Shown here: positions 8,769-17,286 of the stretch, in pieces
Layout: each line of letters begins with the position of its first letter
Numbering within the stretch: the stretch's first letter is position 1
DNA from: Arthrobacter sp. ISL-28
GTDB taxonomy: Bacteria > Actinomycetota > Actinomycetes > Actinomycetales > Micrococcaceae
Assembly (NCBI RefSeq): GCF_018613875.1
Contig: NZ_JAGGPJ010000007.1
Span: 248,001-312,000 of the forward strand
Direction of reading: 5' to 3'
Length of the DNA: 64,000 nucleotides
Program-made: the position numbers and the translations under genes
Notes under the pieces: model-generated
The model's database searches: none
What the model was told of the DNA's origin: nothing
Seen by the model: only the letters and a program-made list of their open reading frames with translations

Positions 8769-9401
8769 TCAGATGGTGACGGCCCCCGCTGCCGTTTCAA
8801 ACGTGACGGACAGGATGCCCGGGGTTCCGTGCGGGGCCACCCAGTTCACGGCGACGTCCTCAAGGGGCCGCTCCACGGGTTCGCCGAGCCATTCGGTGAC
8901 GCGCTCCGCGGATCCCGCGATGGTGAGGCTGGACATCTTGACGTTGCTGTCATAGGCGTTGGAAGGGTGAAGCGAAGGGTCTCCCTCCCACTTCAGCATG
9001 TACGGAACCTGCGGATCTGCAATGAGCCCCAGGATTCCGATCTGCTTCCAGACGAGTTCCCGGCCATCCGGGAACTTGCGGTTGCCGTTGACAGCGGCGC
9101 GTCCAAGACGCTCCTCGAACGGGGCGAGGTCGTCCACTTCGACGCACCATCCCATCCAGCCGCCGCCGGCTGCCGACCGTGCACGCACAGCCTGCCCGAA
9201 CGGGGCCTTGTCCGAAGCCGGGTGGTCAAGGACCTCCACAACCTCAAGATATTTGTGCCCGGCGAGCGGGATAATCATGTTCCGGGTCCCGAAACGGGGG
9301 TGGACTCCACCCTTTACGGCTTCAACGCCGAGGGCGGACGAAATACGTTCGGTGGTGGCAGCCAGGCCATCGTGTTCACAGGCGTAAGAGACGTGATCCA
9401 T
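8769..9401 (-). CDS. VOC-family / glyoxalase-like domain protein
   Basis: 210 residues. It begins MDHVSYACEHDGLAATTERI, the typical first strand of a glyoxalase-like (PF13468 type) domain, with a metal-ligand-like His at position 3 and later GHKYLEVVEVLDHP and GWCVEVDD. I chose ATG 9401 over ATG 9407 because GAGGG lies seven bases before it. The substrate cannot be predicted. The gene runs away from the metX riboswitch, so the 190 nt between them carries both promoters. Confidence 0.8.
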   Translation of the reverse strand: MDHVSYACEHDGLAATTERISSALGVEAVKGGVHPRFGTRNMIIPLAGHKYLEVVEVLDHPASDKAPFGQAVRARSAAGGGWMGWCVEVDDLAPFEERLGRAAVNGNRKFPDGRELVWKQIGILGLIADPQVPYMLKWEGDPSLHPSNAYDSNVKMSSLTIAGSAERVTEWLGEPVERPLEDVAVNWVAPHGTPGILSVTFETAAGAVTI

Positions 9402-9593
9402 GCGCATGCCCTCATCTTGGCATCTTGTGACGCGGCTCTCAGCTAAGGTCACCCTAACCTCATCAGAGGTCCCGTCCATCACCTGATCCGGAGGCCCTGC
9501 GGGCGGCGGTAATGGGGGTTTTGCCGGGTCCGGGAGTCACACAACCGTCACAATCTTCGCGCAGTCGGCGCACTGTTTCGTAAGCTTGTCGCA

Positions 9594-9702
9594 GGTCATG
9601 AGTGCCAGCAACAGCCCCGGCTTGCTGGCCGGCAACCCTCCTTCCGCGGTGGGGTGCCCCGGGTGAAGACCTGGCCTGCCGGTCAGCTGACGGCGGGCAA
9701 GC
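9594..9702 (+). ncRNA. SAM-IV riboswitch in the metX leader
   Basis: The stretch from AGGTCATGAGTGCCAGC through GGCTTGCTGGCCGGCAACCC, CCGCGGTGGGGTGCCCCGGG and TGAAGACCT matches the conserved actinobacterial SAM-IV core (Rfam SAM-IV, as known upstream of met genes in mycobacteria). P1 is AGGTC (9593-9597) with GACCT (9668-9672). The GCTTGC loop can pair with GCAAGC at 9697-9702 as the expected pseudoknot, only about 10 nt before the GAAGAGG ribosome site of metX. S-adenosylmethionine binding would therefore be expected to block translation of metX. Exact ends are approximate. Confidence 0.88.
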
Positions 9703-9721
9703 GCGTAGAAGAGGTTTACCT

Positions 9722-10927
9722 ATGACGATTTCTGCCACCCGCAGCGAGGTTCCGGACGGCACTGTCCGTGACGCTGCACTTCCCGAAGGCTCTGCTGTTC
9801 ACGAGGGCATTGCACTTCCCGGCACTGTCCTTCCCGGCACTGTCCTTCCCGGCACTGTCCAATACGCCAACATCGGCAGCCTGGAACTCGAGGCCGGCGG
9901 GTTCCTGCCGGACGTCACCCTCGCGTACGAAACCTGGGGGACGCTCAACGAGGACGGCTCCAATGCCATCCTCGTGCAGCACGCCCTCACCGGGAGCACG
10001 CATGTGACGCGGGGCAGCGGGGACGAAGAAGGCTGGTGGGAACAACTGGCCGGACCCGGTGCACCGGCGGACACGGACCGGTTCTTTGTCATCTCCATCA
10101 ACATAGTTGGCGGCTGCTACGGATCCACGGGACCGTCATCGGCTGCTCCGGACGGCAAGCCGTGGGGCTCACGCTTCCCGCTGATTACGCTCCGGGACTC
10201 CGCTGCTGCGGAAGCACGCCTTGCGGACCAGCTGGGCATCAGCAGCTGGTTCGCCGTCCTCGGTGGCTCGATGGGTGGTGCCCGCGCGCTTGAGTGGGCG
10301 GTCAGCTATCCGGAGCGGGTGCAGCGCTGCGGCGTTATTTCGGCCGGCGCCAGCAGCACCGCCGAGCAGATCGCCTTTGCGCAGGCGCAGACGCTCGCCA
10401 TCCGGCAGGACCCCAACTTCAAGGGCGGCGACTACTACGGTGGTCCGCTGCCCGAGGCTGGACTCGCACTGGCCCGCCGGATTGCCCATATTACCTATCG
10501 CTCGGCCCATGAGCTGGACTTCCGATTCGGCCGGAACGCGCAGCGCGGTGAGTCGCCTTTCCAGGCGGATGCCCTGGGCGGCCGCGGCCGGTACCAGGTG
10601 GAGAGCTACCTCGACCACCAGGGGGGCAAGCTTGTGCGGCGTTTCGACGCCAATAGCTACATAGCAATCACTGAAGCGCTGATGAGCCACGACATTTGCC
10701 GGGGCCGCGGAACCCTGAAGGAGACCCTGGCGCGGACAACGGCGGACTTCTTCATTGCCGCCGTTGACACGGACCGGCTGTACTTCCCTGCACAGTCCCG
10801 GGAGCTCGCCGAGGCCCTGCCGGGAGACGTGGACGTCCACGTGATCGAGGCGCCGATCGGCCATGACGGGTTCCTCACCGAAATCGGGCAGCTGAGCCAG
10901 CAGCTCCGCGGCCACTTCTTCGGCTGA
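9722..10927 (+). CDS. metX: Homoserine O-acetyltransferase
   Basis: Alpha/beta-hydrolase enzyme that transfers acetyl from acetyl-CoA to homoserine, the first committed step of methionine synthesis. Length is 401 residues. The nucleophile elbow is AVLGGSMGGARALEWA with Ser about 183; the acid is in AAVDTDRLYFP and the histidine in EAPIGHDGFL. ATG 9722 follows GAAGAGG; upstream in-frame codons fall inside the riboswitch and are not used. The N-terminus carries an unusual extension with three LPGTV repeats from a 15-bp tandem repeat (9815-9859), before the conserved LEAGGFLPDVTLAYETWG. No metY is adjacent. Confidence 0.95.
   Translation: MTISATRSEVPDGTVRDAALPEGSAVHEGIALPGTVLPGTVLPGTVQYANIGSLELEAGGFLPDVTLAYETWGTLNEDGSNAILVQHALTGSTHVTRGSGDEEGWWEQLAGPGAPADTDRFFVISINIVGGCYGSTGPSSAAPDGKPWGSRFPLITLRDSAAAEARLADQLGISSWFAVLGGSMGGARALEWAVSYPERVQRCGVISAGASSTAEQIAFAQAQTLAIRQDPNFKGGDYYGGPLPEAGLALARRIAHITYRSAHELDFRFGRNAQRGESPFQADALGGRGRYQVESYLDHQGGKLVRRFDANSYIAITEALMSHDICRGRGTLKETLARTTADFFIAAVDTDRLYFPAQSRELAEALPGDVDVHVIEAPIGHDGFLTEIGQLSQQLRGHFFG
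9815..9859 (+). repeat. Three perfect 15-bp tandem repeats inside metX
   Basis: CTTCCCGGCACTGTC occurs three times without gaps (9815, 9830, 9845), encoding LPGTV-LPGTV-LPGTV in the poorly conserved N-terminal extension. The copies are identical even at third codon positions, pointing to recent slippage or expansion. Confidence 0.95.
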
Positions 10928-10974
10928 ACGGTCGACTGAACTCCCACCTCACGCGCTAGTCTTCGGACCGCAGC

Positions 10975-11000
10975 ATGTGCATTTATGCAGATGCCTTCTG
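10975..11000. promoter_or_regulatory. LysR-type operator candidate upstream of the MHS transporter gene
   Basis: ATGTGCAT-TT-ATGCAGAT followed by GCCTTCTG. It matches the element at 14711-14736 in 22 of 26 positions. It lies 159 nt before the transporter start. The inverted repeat with a TGCAT/ATGCA core fits a LysR binding site (T-N11-A class). Confidence 0.6.
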
Positions 11001-11133
11001 CACTATTTGTCGTTGAGGTTGCAGCAACGGCAGACCATACTCATTGAAACCGGCGATTCGTGGTGCATATCACACACGTCCGCCAAGTCTGGTCCCAGTG
11101 GTGTCGACGGAGACGCCGAAGGAGTTCACAAAA

Positions 11134-12516
11134 ATGAGTATGTATAACTCCGCCGAAAGGCGCGTAGAGGAACCTGATGTCAAGGCGTCAGGGCTGAGAA
11201 AAGTCGTCACGGCCTCTATGGCTGGCACAGTGGTCGAGTGGTATGAGTTCTTCCTCTACGCATCCGCCGCCACCCTGGTCTTCGGCAAGATGTTCTTCCC
11301 GAACTCGGGAACAGAACTGGACGGAATCATTGCCGCCTTCGTCACGTACGCCGTCGGCTTCGTCGCCCGGCCCATCGGCGGCATCGTCTTCGGCCACTTC
11401 GGTGACAAGTTCGGCCGGAAGCAGCTCCTGCAGCTGAGCATCATCCTGGTGGGCGTCTCCACCTTCCTCATGGGCTGCCTCCCAACCTTCGCCCAGATCG
11501 GCTACTGGGCCCCGGCCCTGCTGGTGTTCCTGCGCTTCGTCCAGGGCTTCGCCGTCGGCGGTGAATGGGGCGGTGCCGTGCTGCTCGTCGCCGAACACAG
11601 CCCCAACCGGTCACGCGGATTCTGGTCCAGCTGGCCGCAGTCTGCGGTGCCCATGGGCAACCTGCTGGCCACCGCCGTGCTGTTCACCCTCTCCTCCACG
11701 CTTTCCCAGGCCGACTTCCTCGGCTGGGGCTGGCGCGTGGCGTTCTGGCTCTCCGCCGTGATCGTGATCATCGGCTACTACATCCGCACCAAGGTCCAGG
11801 ATGCGCCGATCTTCCTGGAGGCACGCAAGGAAGTCACGGTCGAGAAGAAGGGCTACGGCGTCGCCGAAGTCTTCCGTCGCTACCCGCGCGGCGTCTTCAC
11901 GGCCATGGGACTGCGCTTTGCGGAAAACATCCTCTACTACCTTGTGGTCACGTTCTCCATCACGTACCTGAAGGTCGTGGTCGAGACCGACACGTCCCGG
12001 ATTCTGCTCCTGCTGCTCGTGGCGCACTTCATCCACTTCTGCACCGTCCCGCTTGTCGGCAAGCTGTCCGACGCCTTCGGCCGTCGTCCGGTGTACATGG
12101 CAGGCGCCGTCCTCGGTGGAACCTGGGGCTTCTTCGCCTTCCCCATGATGGATACCGCCAACGACATCATCATCCTGGCCGCCATCACCATTGGCCTGAT
12201 CTTCCACGCCCTCATGTACGCAGGGCAGCCGTCCATCATGGCCGAGATGTTCCCCACCCGGATGCGCTACTCCGGCGTCTCCCTGGGCTACCAGGTGACG
12301 TCCATCGTGGCCGGTTCGCTGGCACCGATCATCGCCACCTCCCTGCTGGGCAGCTTCGGATCCTCCACGCCGGTTGCGCTCTACCTCCTGGGCGCCTGCA
12401 TCGTGACGGCAATCTCGGTGTATTTCCTCAAGGAAACCCGCGGCATCTCGTTGCACGACGTTGACGCCGCCGACGCCCAGGGCACCGCCGACCTCCTGGC
12501 TGCTACCAAGAAGTAA
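11134..12516 (+). CDS. MHS-family MFS transporter (metabolite:proton symporter)
   Basis: 460 residues with about 12 membrane spans. Family signatures are GTVVEWYEFFLYASAATLVF in helix 1, GFVARPIGGIVFGHFGDKFG with the RxxLQ loop (GRKQLLQLS) between helices 2 and 3, and a second copy GKLSDAFGRRPVYM after helix 8. The MHS group includes shikimate, citrate, alpha-ketoglutarate and proline/betaine symporters, so an organic acid or related solute is likely. ATG 11134 follows AAGGAG; the frame is open further upstream. It is paired with an alcohol dehydrogenase 111 nt downstream and shares an upstream palindrome with mmsB, suggesting one regulon. Confidence 0.9.
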   Translation: MSMYNSAERRVEEPDVKASGLRKVVTASMAGTVVEWYEFFLYASAATLVFGKMFFPNSGTELDGIIAAFVTYAVGFVARPIGGIVFGHFGDKFGRKQLLQLSIILVGVSTFLMGCLPTFAQIGYWAPALLVFLRFVQGFAVGGEWGGAVLLVAEHSPNRSRGFWSSWPQSAVPMGNLLATAVLFTLSSTLSQADFLGWGWRVAFWLSAVIVIIGYYIRTKVQDAPIFLEARKEVTVEKKGYGVAEVFRRYPRGVFTAMGLRFAENILYYLVVTFSITYLKVVVETDTSRILLLLLVAHFIHFCTVPLVGKLSDAFGRRPVYMAGAVLGGTWGFFAFPMMDTANDIIILAAITIGLIFHALMYAGQPSIMAEMFPTRMRYSGVSLGYQVTSIVAGSLAPIIATSLLGSFGSSTPVALYLLGACIVTAISVYFLKETRGISLHDVDAADAQGTADLLAATKK

Positions 12517-12549
12517 GGCCGCCACGAAGCAAGGCGACAACAGCCAGTG

Positions 12550-12593
12550 CAGCTGCCCGGAACCGCGCTACTAGCGCAGGCCCCGGGCAGCTG
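12550..12593 (+). terminator. Two-tier hairpin between the transporter and alcohol dehydrogenase genes
   Basis: CAGCTGCCCGG (12550-12560) pairs perfectly with CCGGGCAGCTG (12583-12593), and inside it GCGC (12565-12568) pairs with GCGC (12574-12577). No T-run follows. It may reduce read-through into the dehydrogenase gene or stabilise the transporter mRNA. Confidence 0.5.
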
Positions 12594-12627
12594 TGTGTCA
12601 GCGATTATGAAGAAGACAGGTAATCCC

Positions 12628-13746
12628 ATGCGAGCAGCAGTCCTCTACTCGACCGTTCCGTCCGGAACGAGTTACACCGAAGCCCGTCCGCTGGTGGTGC
12701 AGGAACTGGACCGCCCCAGGCCCCGCGCCGGTGAGCTTGGCGTCGCCATCACCTACTCCAGCCTGTGTCACTCGGATCTCTCTGTGGTGGACGGCTCGCG
12801 GGTCAGGCCGCTTCCGATGGCACTCGGGCACGAGGCCGTGGGGAGAGTCGTCGCCGTAGGGGACGGCATCGCGGACATTTCCGTGGGGGACCACGTGGTA
12901 CTTGTCTTCGTGCCGAGCTGCGGCGATTGCCGTGCTTGCCACGCCGGACGTCCCGCGCTCTGCCACCGGGCTGCCGACGTGAATGGATCCGGCGACCTCC
13001 TGCACGGTGAGGCGCTGCTGCGGACGCCTTCCGGGGAACGGATCAACCACCACCTTGGGGTCTCTGCCTTTGCGGACTACGCGGTGGTGGCCCGCGAATC
13101 CGTCGTGGTCATTGGCGACGACGTCCCGGACACCGTGGCGGCAATGTTCGGCTGCGCCGTGCTTACGGGCATGGGGGCAGTGCTCAACTCAGCGGCGGTC
13201 AGCAGCGGACAGTCTGTTGCGGTCTTCGGACTGGGCGCAGTGGGTCTCTCGGCAGTCATGGCTGCCGCGCTCGCGGAGGCCTCGACCGTGATCGCGATTG
13301 ACCCCAACACCGGGAAGCACCGGTTGGCCCGCGACTGCGGCGCAACAGCCGTAGGCACTCCTGATGACGCCGCGCGGCTGATTGCCGAGGCAACCGGCGA
13401 CGGCGTGGACGTTGCCATCGAAGCCGTGGGCTCCGCCCGCGTGATCGCCTCGTGCCTGGAGCATGTGACGCGGGGCGGTGCCGTGGTCTCGGTAGGACTG
13501 CCGCATCCCTCCGCCGAGCTGACCGTCCCGGCCCTGCAGTTCGCCGGCGCGGGCAAGCGCCTGCTGGGTTCCTATATGGGCGACGCCGTGCCCGAACGGG
13601 ACATTCCCCTTTACATCGGCTATTGGCGCGAGGGACGGCTGCCCGTCGAACTGCTGCACACCGACACGAAGCCACTGGCTGAAATCAACGAGGGACTCGA
13701 TGCCCTGACGGCCGGCAAGGTGGTCCGGCGGCTGTTTCAGGCCTGA
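12628..13746 (+). CDS. Zinc-dependent alcohol dehydrogenase, class III-like
   Basis: 372 residues. Catalytic zinc motifs are SSLCHSDLSVVDG and LGHEAVGRVVAVGDG. The structural zinc cysteines are in SCGDCRACHAGRPALC, and a third catalytic-zinc position is the Cys in AAMFGCAVLTG. The NAD fold has VFGLGAVGLSAVM. I chose ATG 12628 (MRAAVLYS), which follows ACAGG; an in-frame ATG lies at 12607. The overall pattern resembles formaldehyde/mycothiol-dependent and aryl-alcohol enzymes, but the context (transporter, mmsB, mmsA) suggests oxidation of a hydroxylated carbon source. Substrate not assignable. Confidence 0.86.
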   Translation: MRAAVLYSTVPSGTSYTEARPLVVQELDRPRPRAGELGVAITYSSLCHSDLSVVDGSRVRPLPMALGHEAVGRVVAVGDGIADISVGDHVVLVFVPSCGDCRACHAGRPALCHRAADVNGSGDLLHGEALLRTPSGERINHHLGVSAFADYAVVARESVVVIGDDVPDTVAAMFGCAVLTGMGAVLNSAAVSSGQSVAVFGLGAVGLSAVMAAALAEASTVIAIDPNTGKHRLARDCGATAVGTPDDAARLIAEATGDGVDVAIEAVGSARVIASCLEHVTRGGAVVSVGLPHPSAELTVPALQFAGAGKRLLGSYMGDAVPERDIPLYIGYWREGRLPVELLHTDTKPLAEINEGLDALTAGKVVRRLFQA

Positions 13747-13790
13747 CGGCGGTCCTACGGCTGACGGCGGTCATGCAGGGTGAGGGCATC

Positions 13791-14690
13791 TCAGGCAGCC
13801 AGCAGTTCCTGACGTTGGTGCACTTCCTCCTTGAGTGCCGCGATGACAGCCTGCACCCGCTCCGACCGCAGGGATTCAGGGCGGGCCACGGCCCAGATGG
13901 GGAGCTGGCGCTGGAAGTCGTGGGCGAGTACCGGCACAAAGTCCGGCTTCCCGGCGACCATGAAGTTCGGCAGCAGGCCGATTCCCGCGCCCCGGCGCAC
14001 CGCCTCCACCTGGGCGAAAATGCTCGTTGCCTGGAAACTGGACTTCGGCATCGGCAACTGCGAGGACCGGTGTCCCAGTTCTTCCACCTGGAGCGCCGAC
14101 TCAACGTAAGACACGAAGCCGTGCTGCCCCACGCCGTCGAGCGTTTCAGGCAACCCTAGCTCGGCAGCGTAGCCGGGGCTGGCGTATAGCCGGAGGAAGT
14201 AGTTGGCCAGGAAGATCGTCTGCGCGCTGCTGACGTCGGCCCGGCCCACCACGACCTCAAGGTCCACGCCGGACCGGTTCTGGCTGACCTTGCGGGTGGC
14301 GCTCAGCATCTCGACATTCAGCAGCGGATGCCGGCGCTGGAGCCGGACCAGGGCGGGGGCCACGAACTCGGCGCCGAAGCCGTCCGACGTGCTGATCCGT
14401 ACCAGCCCGGAGAGCGCGTTCTGGTCCTCGCCGATGAGGCCGGCCAGTGAGCCCAGCGTCTCCTCGATGGCTTCAGCAGCGGCGACTGCCGACGCGCCGA
14501 GCTCCGTCAGCTCCCAGCCATGCGGGCTCCGCTCGAGTGTGCGCCCGCCCAGTTGCTTGTCGAGGGCGAGGATCCTGCGCGAAATCGTGGTGTGCGTGGT
14601 GCCCAATGTTTCGGCCACGGCGTTGAACCGGCCAAGGCGGGCCACCGTCAGCAGAATCAGCAGGTCATCCGGATTCGGGAGCCGCCTCAC
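13791..14690 (-). CDS. LysR-family transcriptional regulator, divergent from mmsB
   Basis: 299 residues, GTG start at 14690. The helix-turn-helix reads DDLLILLTVARLGRFNAVAE, then TTHTTISRRILALDKQLG. A substrate-binding domain follows (SGLVRISTSDGFGAEFVAP, GAGIGLLPNFMVAG). The gene is divergent from mmsB and convergent with the dehydrogenase gene. The palindrome ATGTGCAT-CA-ATGCACAT lies just upstream of its own start, and a close copy precedes the MHS transporter gene, so it probably controls both units and itself. The inducer would be expected to be an intermediate of the pathway. Confidence 0.9.
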   Translation of the reverse strand: MRRLPNPDDLLILLTVARLGRFNAVAETLGTTHTTISRRILALDKQLGGRTLERSPHGWELTELGASAVAAAEAIEETLGSLAGLIGEDQNALSGLVRISTSDGFGAEFVAPALVRLQRRHPLLNVEMLSATRKVSQNRSGVDLEVVVGRADVSSAQTIFLANYFLRLYASPGYAAELGLPETLDGVGQHGFVSYVESALQVEELGHRSSQLPMPKSSFQATSIFAQVEAVRRGAGIGLLPNFMVAGKPDFVPVLAHDFQRQLPIWAVARPESLRSERVQAVIAALKEEVHQRQELLAA

Positions 14691-14710
14691 TTGGTTGCGC
14701 CTTTCGCTCT

Positions 14711-14736
14711 ATGTGCATCAATGCACATGCCGTCTG
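14711..14736. promoter_or_regulatory. LysR operator candidate between the LysR gene and mmsB
   Basis: ATGTGCAT-CA-ATGCACAT is a perfect 8+8 bp inverted repeat (14711-14728) followed by GCCGTCTG. It is 20 nt from the LysR start and about 100 nt from mmsB. The same layout recurs at 10975-11000 before the transporter gene (22 of 26 bases identical). Confidence 0.7.
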
Positions 14737-14831
14737 TGATTTTTCCCCTTGATTGCACTGTAGCAGGGTGTGATCGTTGACGAAGGTACTTCCGGTCTGA
14801 GCGGCCGGACACGAAGCAAAGGAGCTTGCGC

Positions 14832-15734
14832 ATGGCAGTAATCGGTTGGATCGGTCTGGGGAACATGGGCGGTTCCATGTCAGCGAATCTGGCAAAGGCG
14901 GGGCACGACGTGCGCGGGTTCGACCTCAATCCCGCAGCCGTCGCCGCCGCTGAAGCCGGCGGAGTGAAACCGGTCAAGAGCATCGCCGAGGCCGTGAACG
15001 GTGCCGATGTCGTTTTCACGATGCTGCCCAAGGGCGAGCATGCGAAGTCTGTCTACCTGGGTGCGGACGGCGTCCTGGCGCATGCCGACACCCGCACCCT
15101 CCTGGTGGACTCCTCCACGATCGATATTGCCTCCGCCCAGGAGCTGCACGACGCCGCCGCTGCCGCCGGCTTCCGCTTCGTGGACGCCCCTGTCTCGGGC
15201 GGCATGAGCGGAGCCAAGGCCGGGACCCTCACCTTCATGGTGGGCGGCGAAGAAGGCGCCGTGGCTGACGCCACAGACTACATCGGGCCCATGGCTTCCA
15301 ACATCATCCCGACCGGGGGTGCCACCACCGGCCAGGCCGCCAAGATCTGCAACAACCTGATGCTGTTCATCAACCTGGCATCGACCGCCGAAGGTGCCGT
15401 GCTGGCGGACCGGCTCGGCCTGGACAAGCAGGTGTTCTGGGACATCGCTTCGGTCTCCTCAGGAGACAGCTGGGCCCTGCGCACCTGGTACCCCGTTCCT
15501 GGCGTGGTCTCGACCGCTGCATCAAACAACGACTTTGCGCCCACCTTCACCACGGAGCTGGCCAACAAGGACATCGGCCTGGCCATCAGCGCGGCCGAGG
15601 ACACCGGAACGCCGCTCGAAATCGGCAGGCACGTCCAGCAGCTGTTCCAGCAGCTGATCGATGCCGGGGAGTCCGGCAAGGACTGCTCCATGATCATCAA
15701 GCTCGTCGACGGCTCGCTGGATTCGGCAAAGTAA
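14832..15734 (+). CDS. mmsB: 3-hydroxyisobutyrate dehydrogenase (beta-hydroxyacid dehydrogenase)
   Basis: 300 residues. The cofactor motif GWIGLGNMGGSMSANLAKAG is at the N-terminus, with the phosphate/substrate loop VDSSTIDIASAQEL, the family signature VDAPVSGGMSGAKAGTLTFM and the catalytic lysine in AAKICNNLML. ATG 14832 follows AAAGGAG. With mmsA 52 nt downstream, this fits valine breakdown: 3-hydroxyisobutyrate to methylmalonate semialdehyde. Related enzymes (tartronate semialdehyde reductase) share the fold, but pairing with mmsA favours this call. The downstream C-terminal GKDCSMIIKLVDG is also typical of 3-hydroxyisobutyrate dehydrogenases. Confidence 0.9.
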   Translation: MAVIGWIGLGNMGGSMSANLAKAGHDVRGFDLNPAAVAAAEAGGVKPVKSIAEAVNGADVVFTMLPKGEHAKSVYLGADGVLAHADTRTLLVDSSTIDIASAQELHDAAAAAGFRFVDAPVSGGMSGAKAGTLTFMVGGEEGAVADATDYIGPMASNIIPTGGATTGQAAKICNNLMLFINLASTAEGAVLADRLGLDKQVFWDIASVSSGDSWALRTWYPVPGVVSTAASNNDFAPTFTTELANKDIGLAISAAEDTGTPLEIGRHVQQLFQQLIDAGESGKDCSMIIKLVDGSLDSAK

Positions 15735-15786
15735 CCGGCACGCCTCGCCTGTGCCCCAAGAAACTCCCCTCAGAAAGAGATATTCC

Positions 15787-17271
15787 ATGGAAACCATTCC
15801 CCATTTCATCAACGGCAACCGCGTCAGCGACGCCGAGCGGTTCGGCCCCGTCTTCAACCCGGCAACGGGGGAACAGGAGAAGGAGGTTGCCCTCGCCTCA
15901 GCCGCCAGGGTCGAGGAAGCAATAGCCACCGCTAAAGCTGCCCTGCCAGGCTGGCGGGCCACCAGCCTGGCGAAGCGCACCAACATCTTCTACCGGGTCC
16001 GGGAGATCCTGACGCAGCGCAAATCCGAGCTCGCGGCCATCCTCACTAGCGAGCACGGCAAGGTGCTCTCCGATGCCGAGGGCGAAATCTCCCGCGGCCT
16101 CGAGAACATCGAGTTCGCCACCGGACTGTCCCACATGCTCAAAGGCGAGCGTTCAGAACAAGTCTCCAACGGCGTCGACGTTCATTCCGTACGGCAGCCC
16201 GTAGGCGTCGTCGCGTGCATTACGCCCTTCAATTTCCCGGCGATGGTGCCGTTGTGGATGATCGGCAGCGCACTGGCCTGCGGCAACACCGTGCTGCTGA
16301 AGCCCAGCGAGAAGGATCCGTCGTCGGCCGTGTTCATCGCGGAGGTCTTCGCCGAAGCAGGGTTGCCCGCAGGCGTGCTCAACGTCGTCCAGGGCGATAA
16401 GGAGGCGGTCGACGTCCTGCTGGAACACCCGGACGTGAAGGCTGTCAGCTTCGTGGGCTCGACACCCATCGCCCAGTCCATCTACAAGCGCGCGGCCGAT
16501 CACGGCAAGCGCGTCCAGGCCCTCGGCGGCGCCAAGAACCACATGGTGGTCCTGCCCGACGCAGACCTGGACATGGCAGCAGACGCAGCAATCTCCGCAG
16601 CCTACGGTTCCGCCGGTGAGCGCTGCATGGCGGTCAGCGTGCTCGTGGCCGTGGGGAACATCGCTGACGACCTCGTGGCGGCGATCACCAGCCGGATGGC
16701 GACGCTCAAGATCGGTCCCGGCACTGATCCGTCCTCGCAGATGGGGCCGCTGATCACGGCTGAACACCGCGATAAAGTTGCCTCCTACGTTGCCGGTGCA
16801 GAAAACGAAGGTGCCACGGTCGTCGTGGACGGACGTGCTCAGCAGTTTGATTCGAATGGCTTCTTTATCGGCGTCAGCCTGGTGGATCACGTCAAGCCCG
16901 GCATGAAGGTCTACGACGACGAGATCTTTGGTCCGGTGCTGTCCGTTGTCCGCGTCGATACCTACAACGACGCCGTCCGGCTGGTCAACGAGAACGAGTT
17001 CGGCAACGGCGTCGCTATCTTCACCCGTGATGGCGGGGCCGCACGGCAGTTCGAGTTCGATGTCGAGGCGGGCATGGTGGGCGTCAACGTGCCGATCCCC
17101 GTACCGGTGGGCACCTTCTCCTTTGGCGGCTGGAAGAACTCCCTGTTCGGCGACACCCACATGTACGGTCCGGAAAGCATCCGTTTCTACACGCGGGGCA
17201 AGGTAGTCACCACCCGCTGGCCGGATCCGGCCACGTCCGTCATCGACCTCGGATTCCCGCAGGTCGACTAA
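15787..17271 (+). CDS. mmsA: Methylmalonate-semialdehyde dehydrogenase (CoA-acylating)
   Basis: 494 residues, typical length. Aldehyde dehydrogenase fold: cofactor region CITPFNFPAMVPLWM, LLKPSEKDPSSA, and the catalytic Cys280 in GSAGERCMAVSVLVAVG, the form characteristic of MmsA. The usual general-base glutamate position reads ALGGAKNHMVVLPDA, as in CoA-acylating members, which lack it. ATG 15787 follows AGAAAGAG; the frame is open a little upstream. It converts methylmalonate semialdehyde to propionyl-CoA and CO2 in valine catabolism, in one unit with mmsB. Confidence 0.94.
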   Translation: METIPHFINGNRVSDAERFGPVFNPATGEQEKEVALASAARVEEAIATAKAALPGWRATSLAKRTNIFYRVREILTQRKSELAAILTSEHGKVLSDAEGEISRGLENIEFATGLSHMLKGERSEQVSNGVDVHSVRQPVGVVACITPFNFPAMVPLWMIGSALACGNTVLLKPSEKDPSSAVFIAEVFAEAGLPAGVLNVVQGDKEAVDVLLEHPDVKAVSFVGSTPIAQSIYKRAADHGKRVQALGGAKNHMVVLPDADLDMAADAAISAAYGSAGERCMAVSVLVAVGNIADDLVAAITSRMATLKIGPGTDPSSQMGPLITAEHRDKVASYVAGAENEGATVVVDGRAQQFDSNGFFIGVSLVDHVKPGMKVYDDEIFGPVLSVVRVDTYNDAVRLVNENEFGNGVAIFTRDGGAARQFEFDVEAGMVGVNVPIPVPVGTFSFGGWKNSLFGDTHMYGPESIRFYTRGKVVTTRWPDPATSVIDLGFPQVD

Positions 17272-17286
17272 GCGGAGCAAAAAGTC

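Noticed and set aside
9602..9721. Upstream in-frame start for metX
   Set aside because: The extra codons lie inside the SAM-IV riboswitch, and ATG 9722 has a proper ribosome site.
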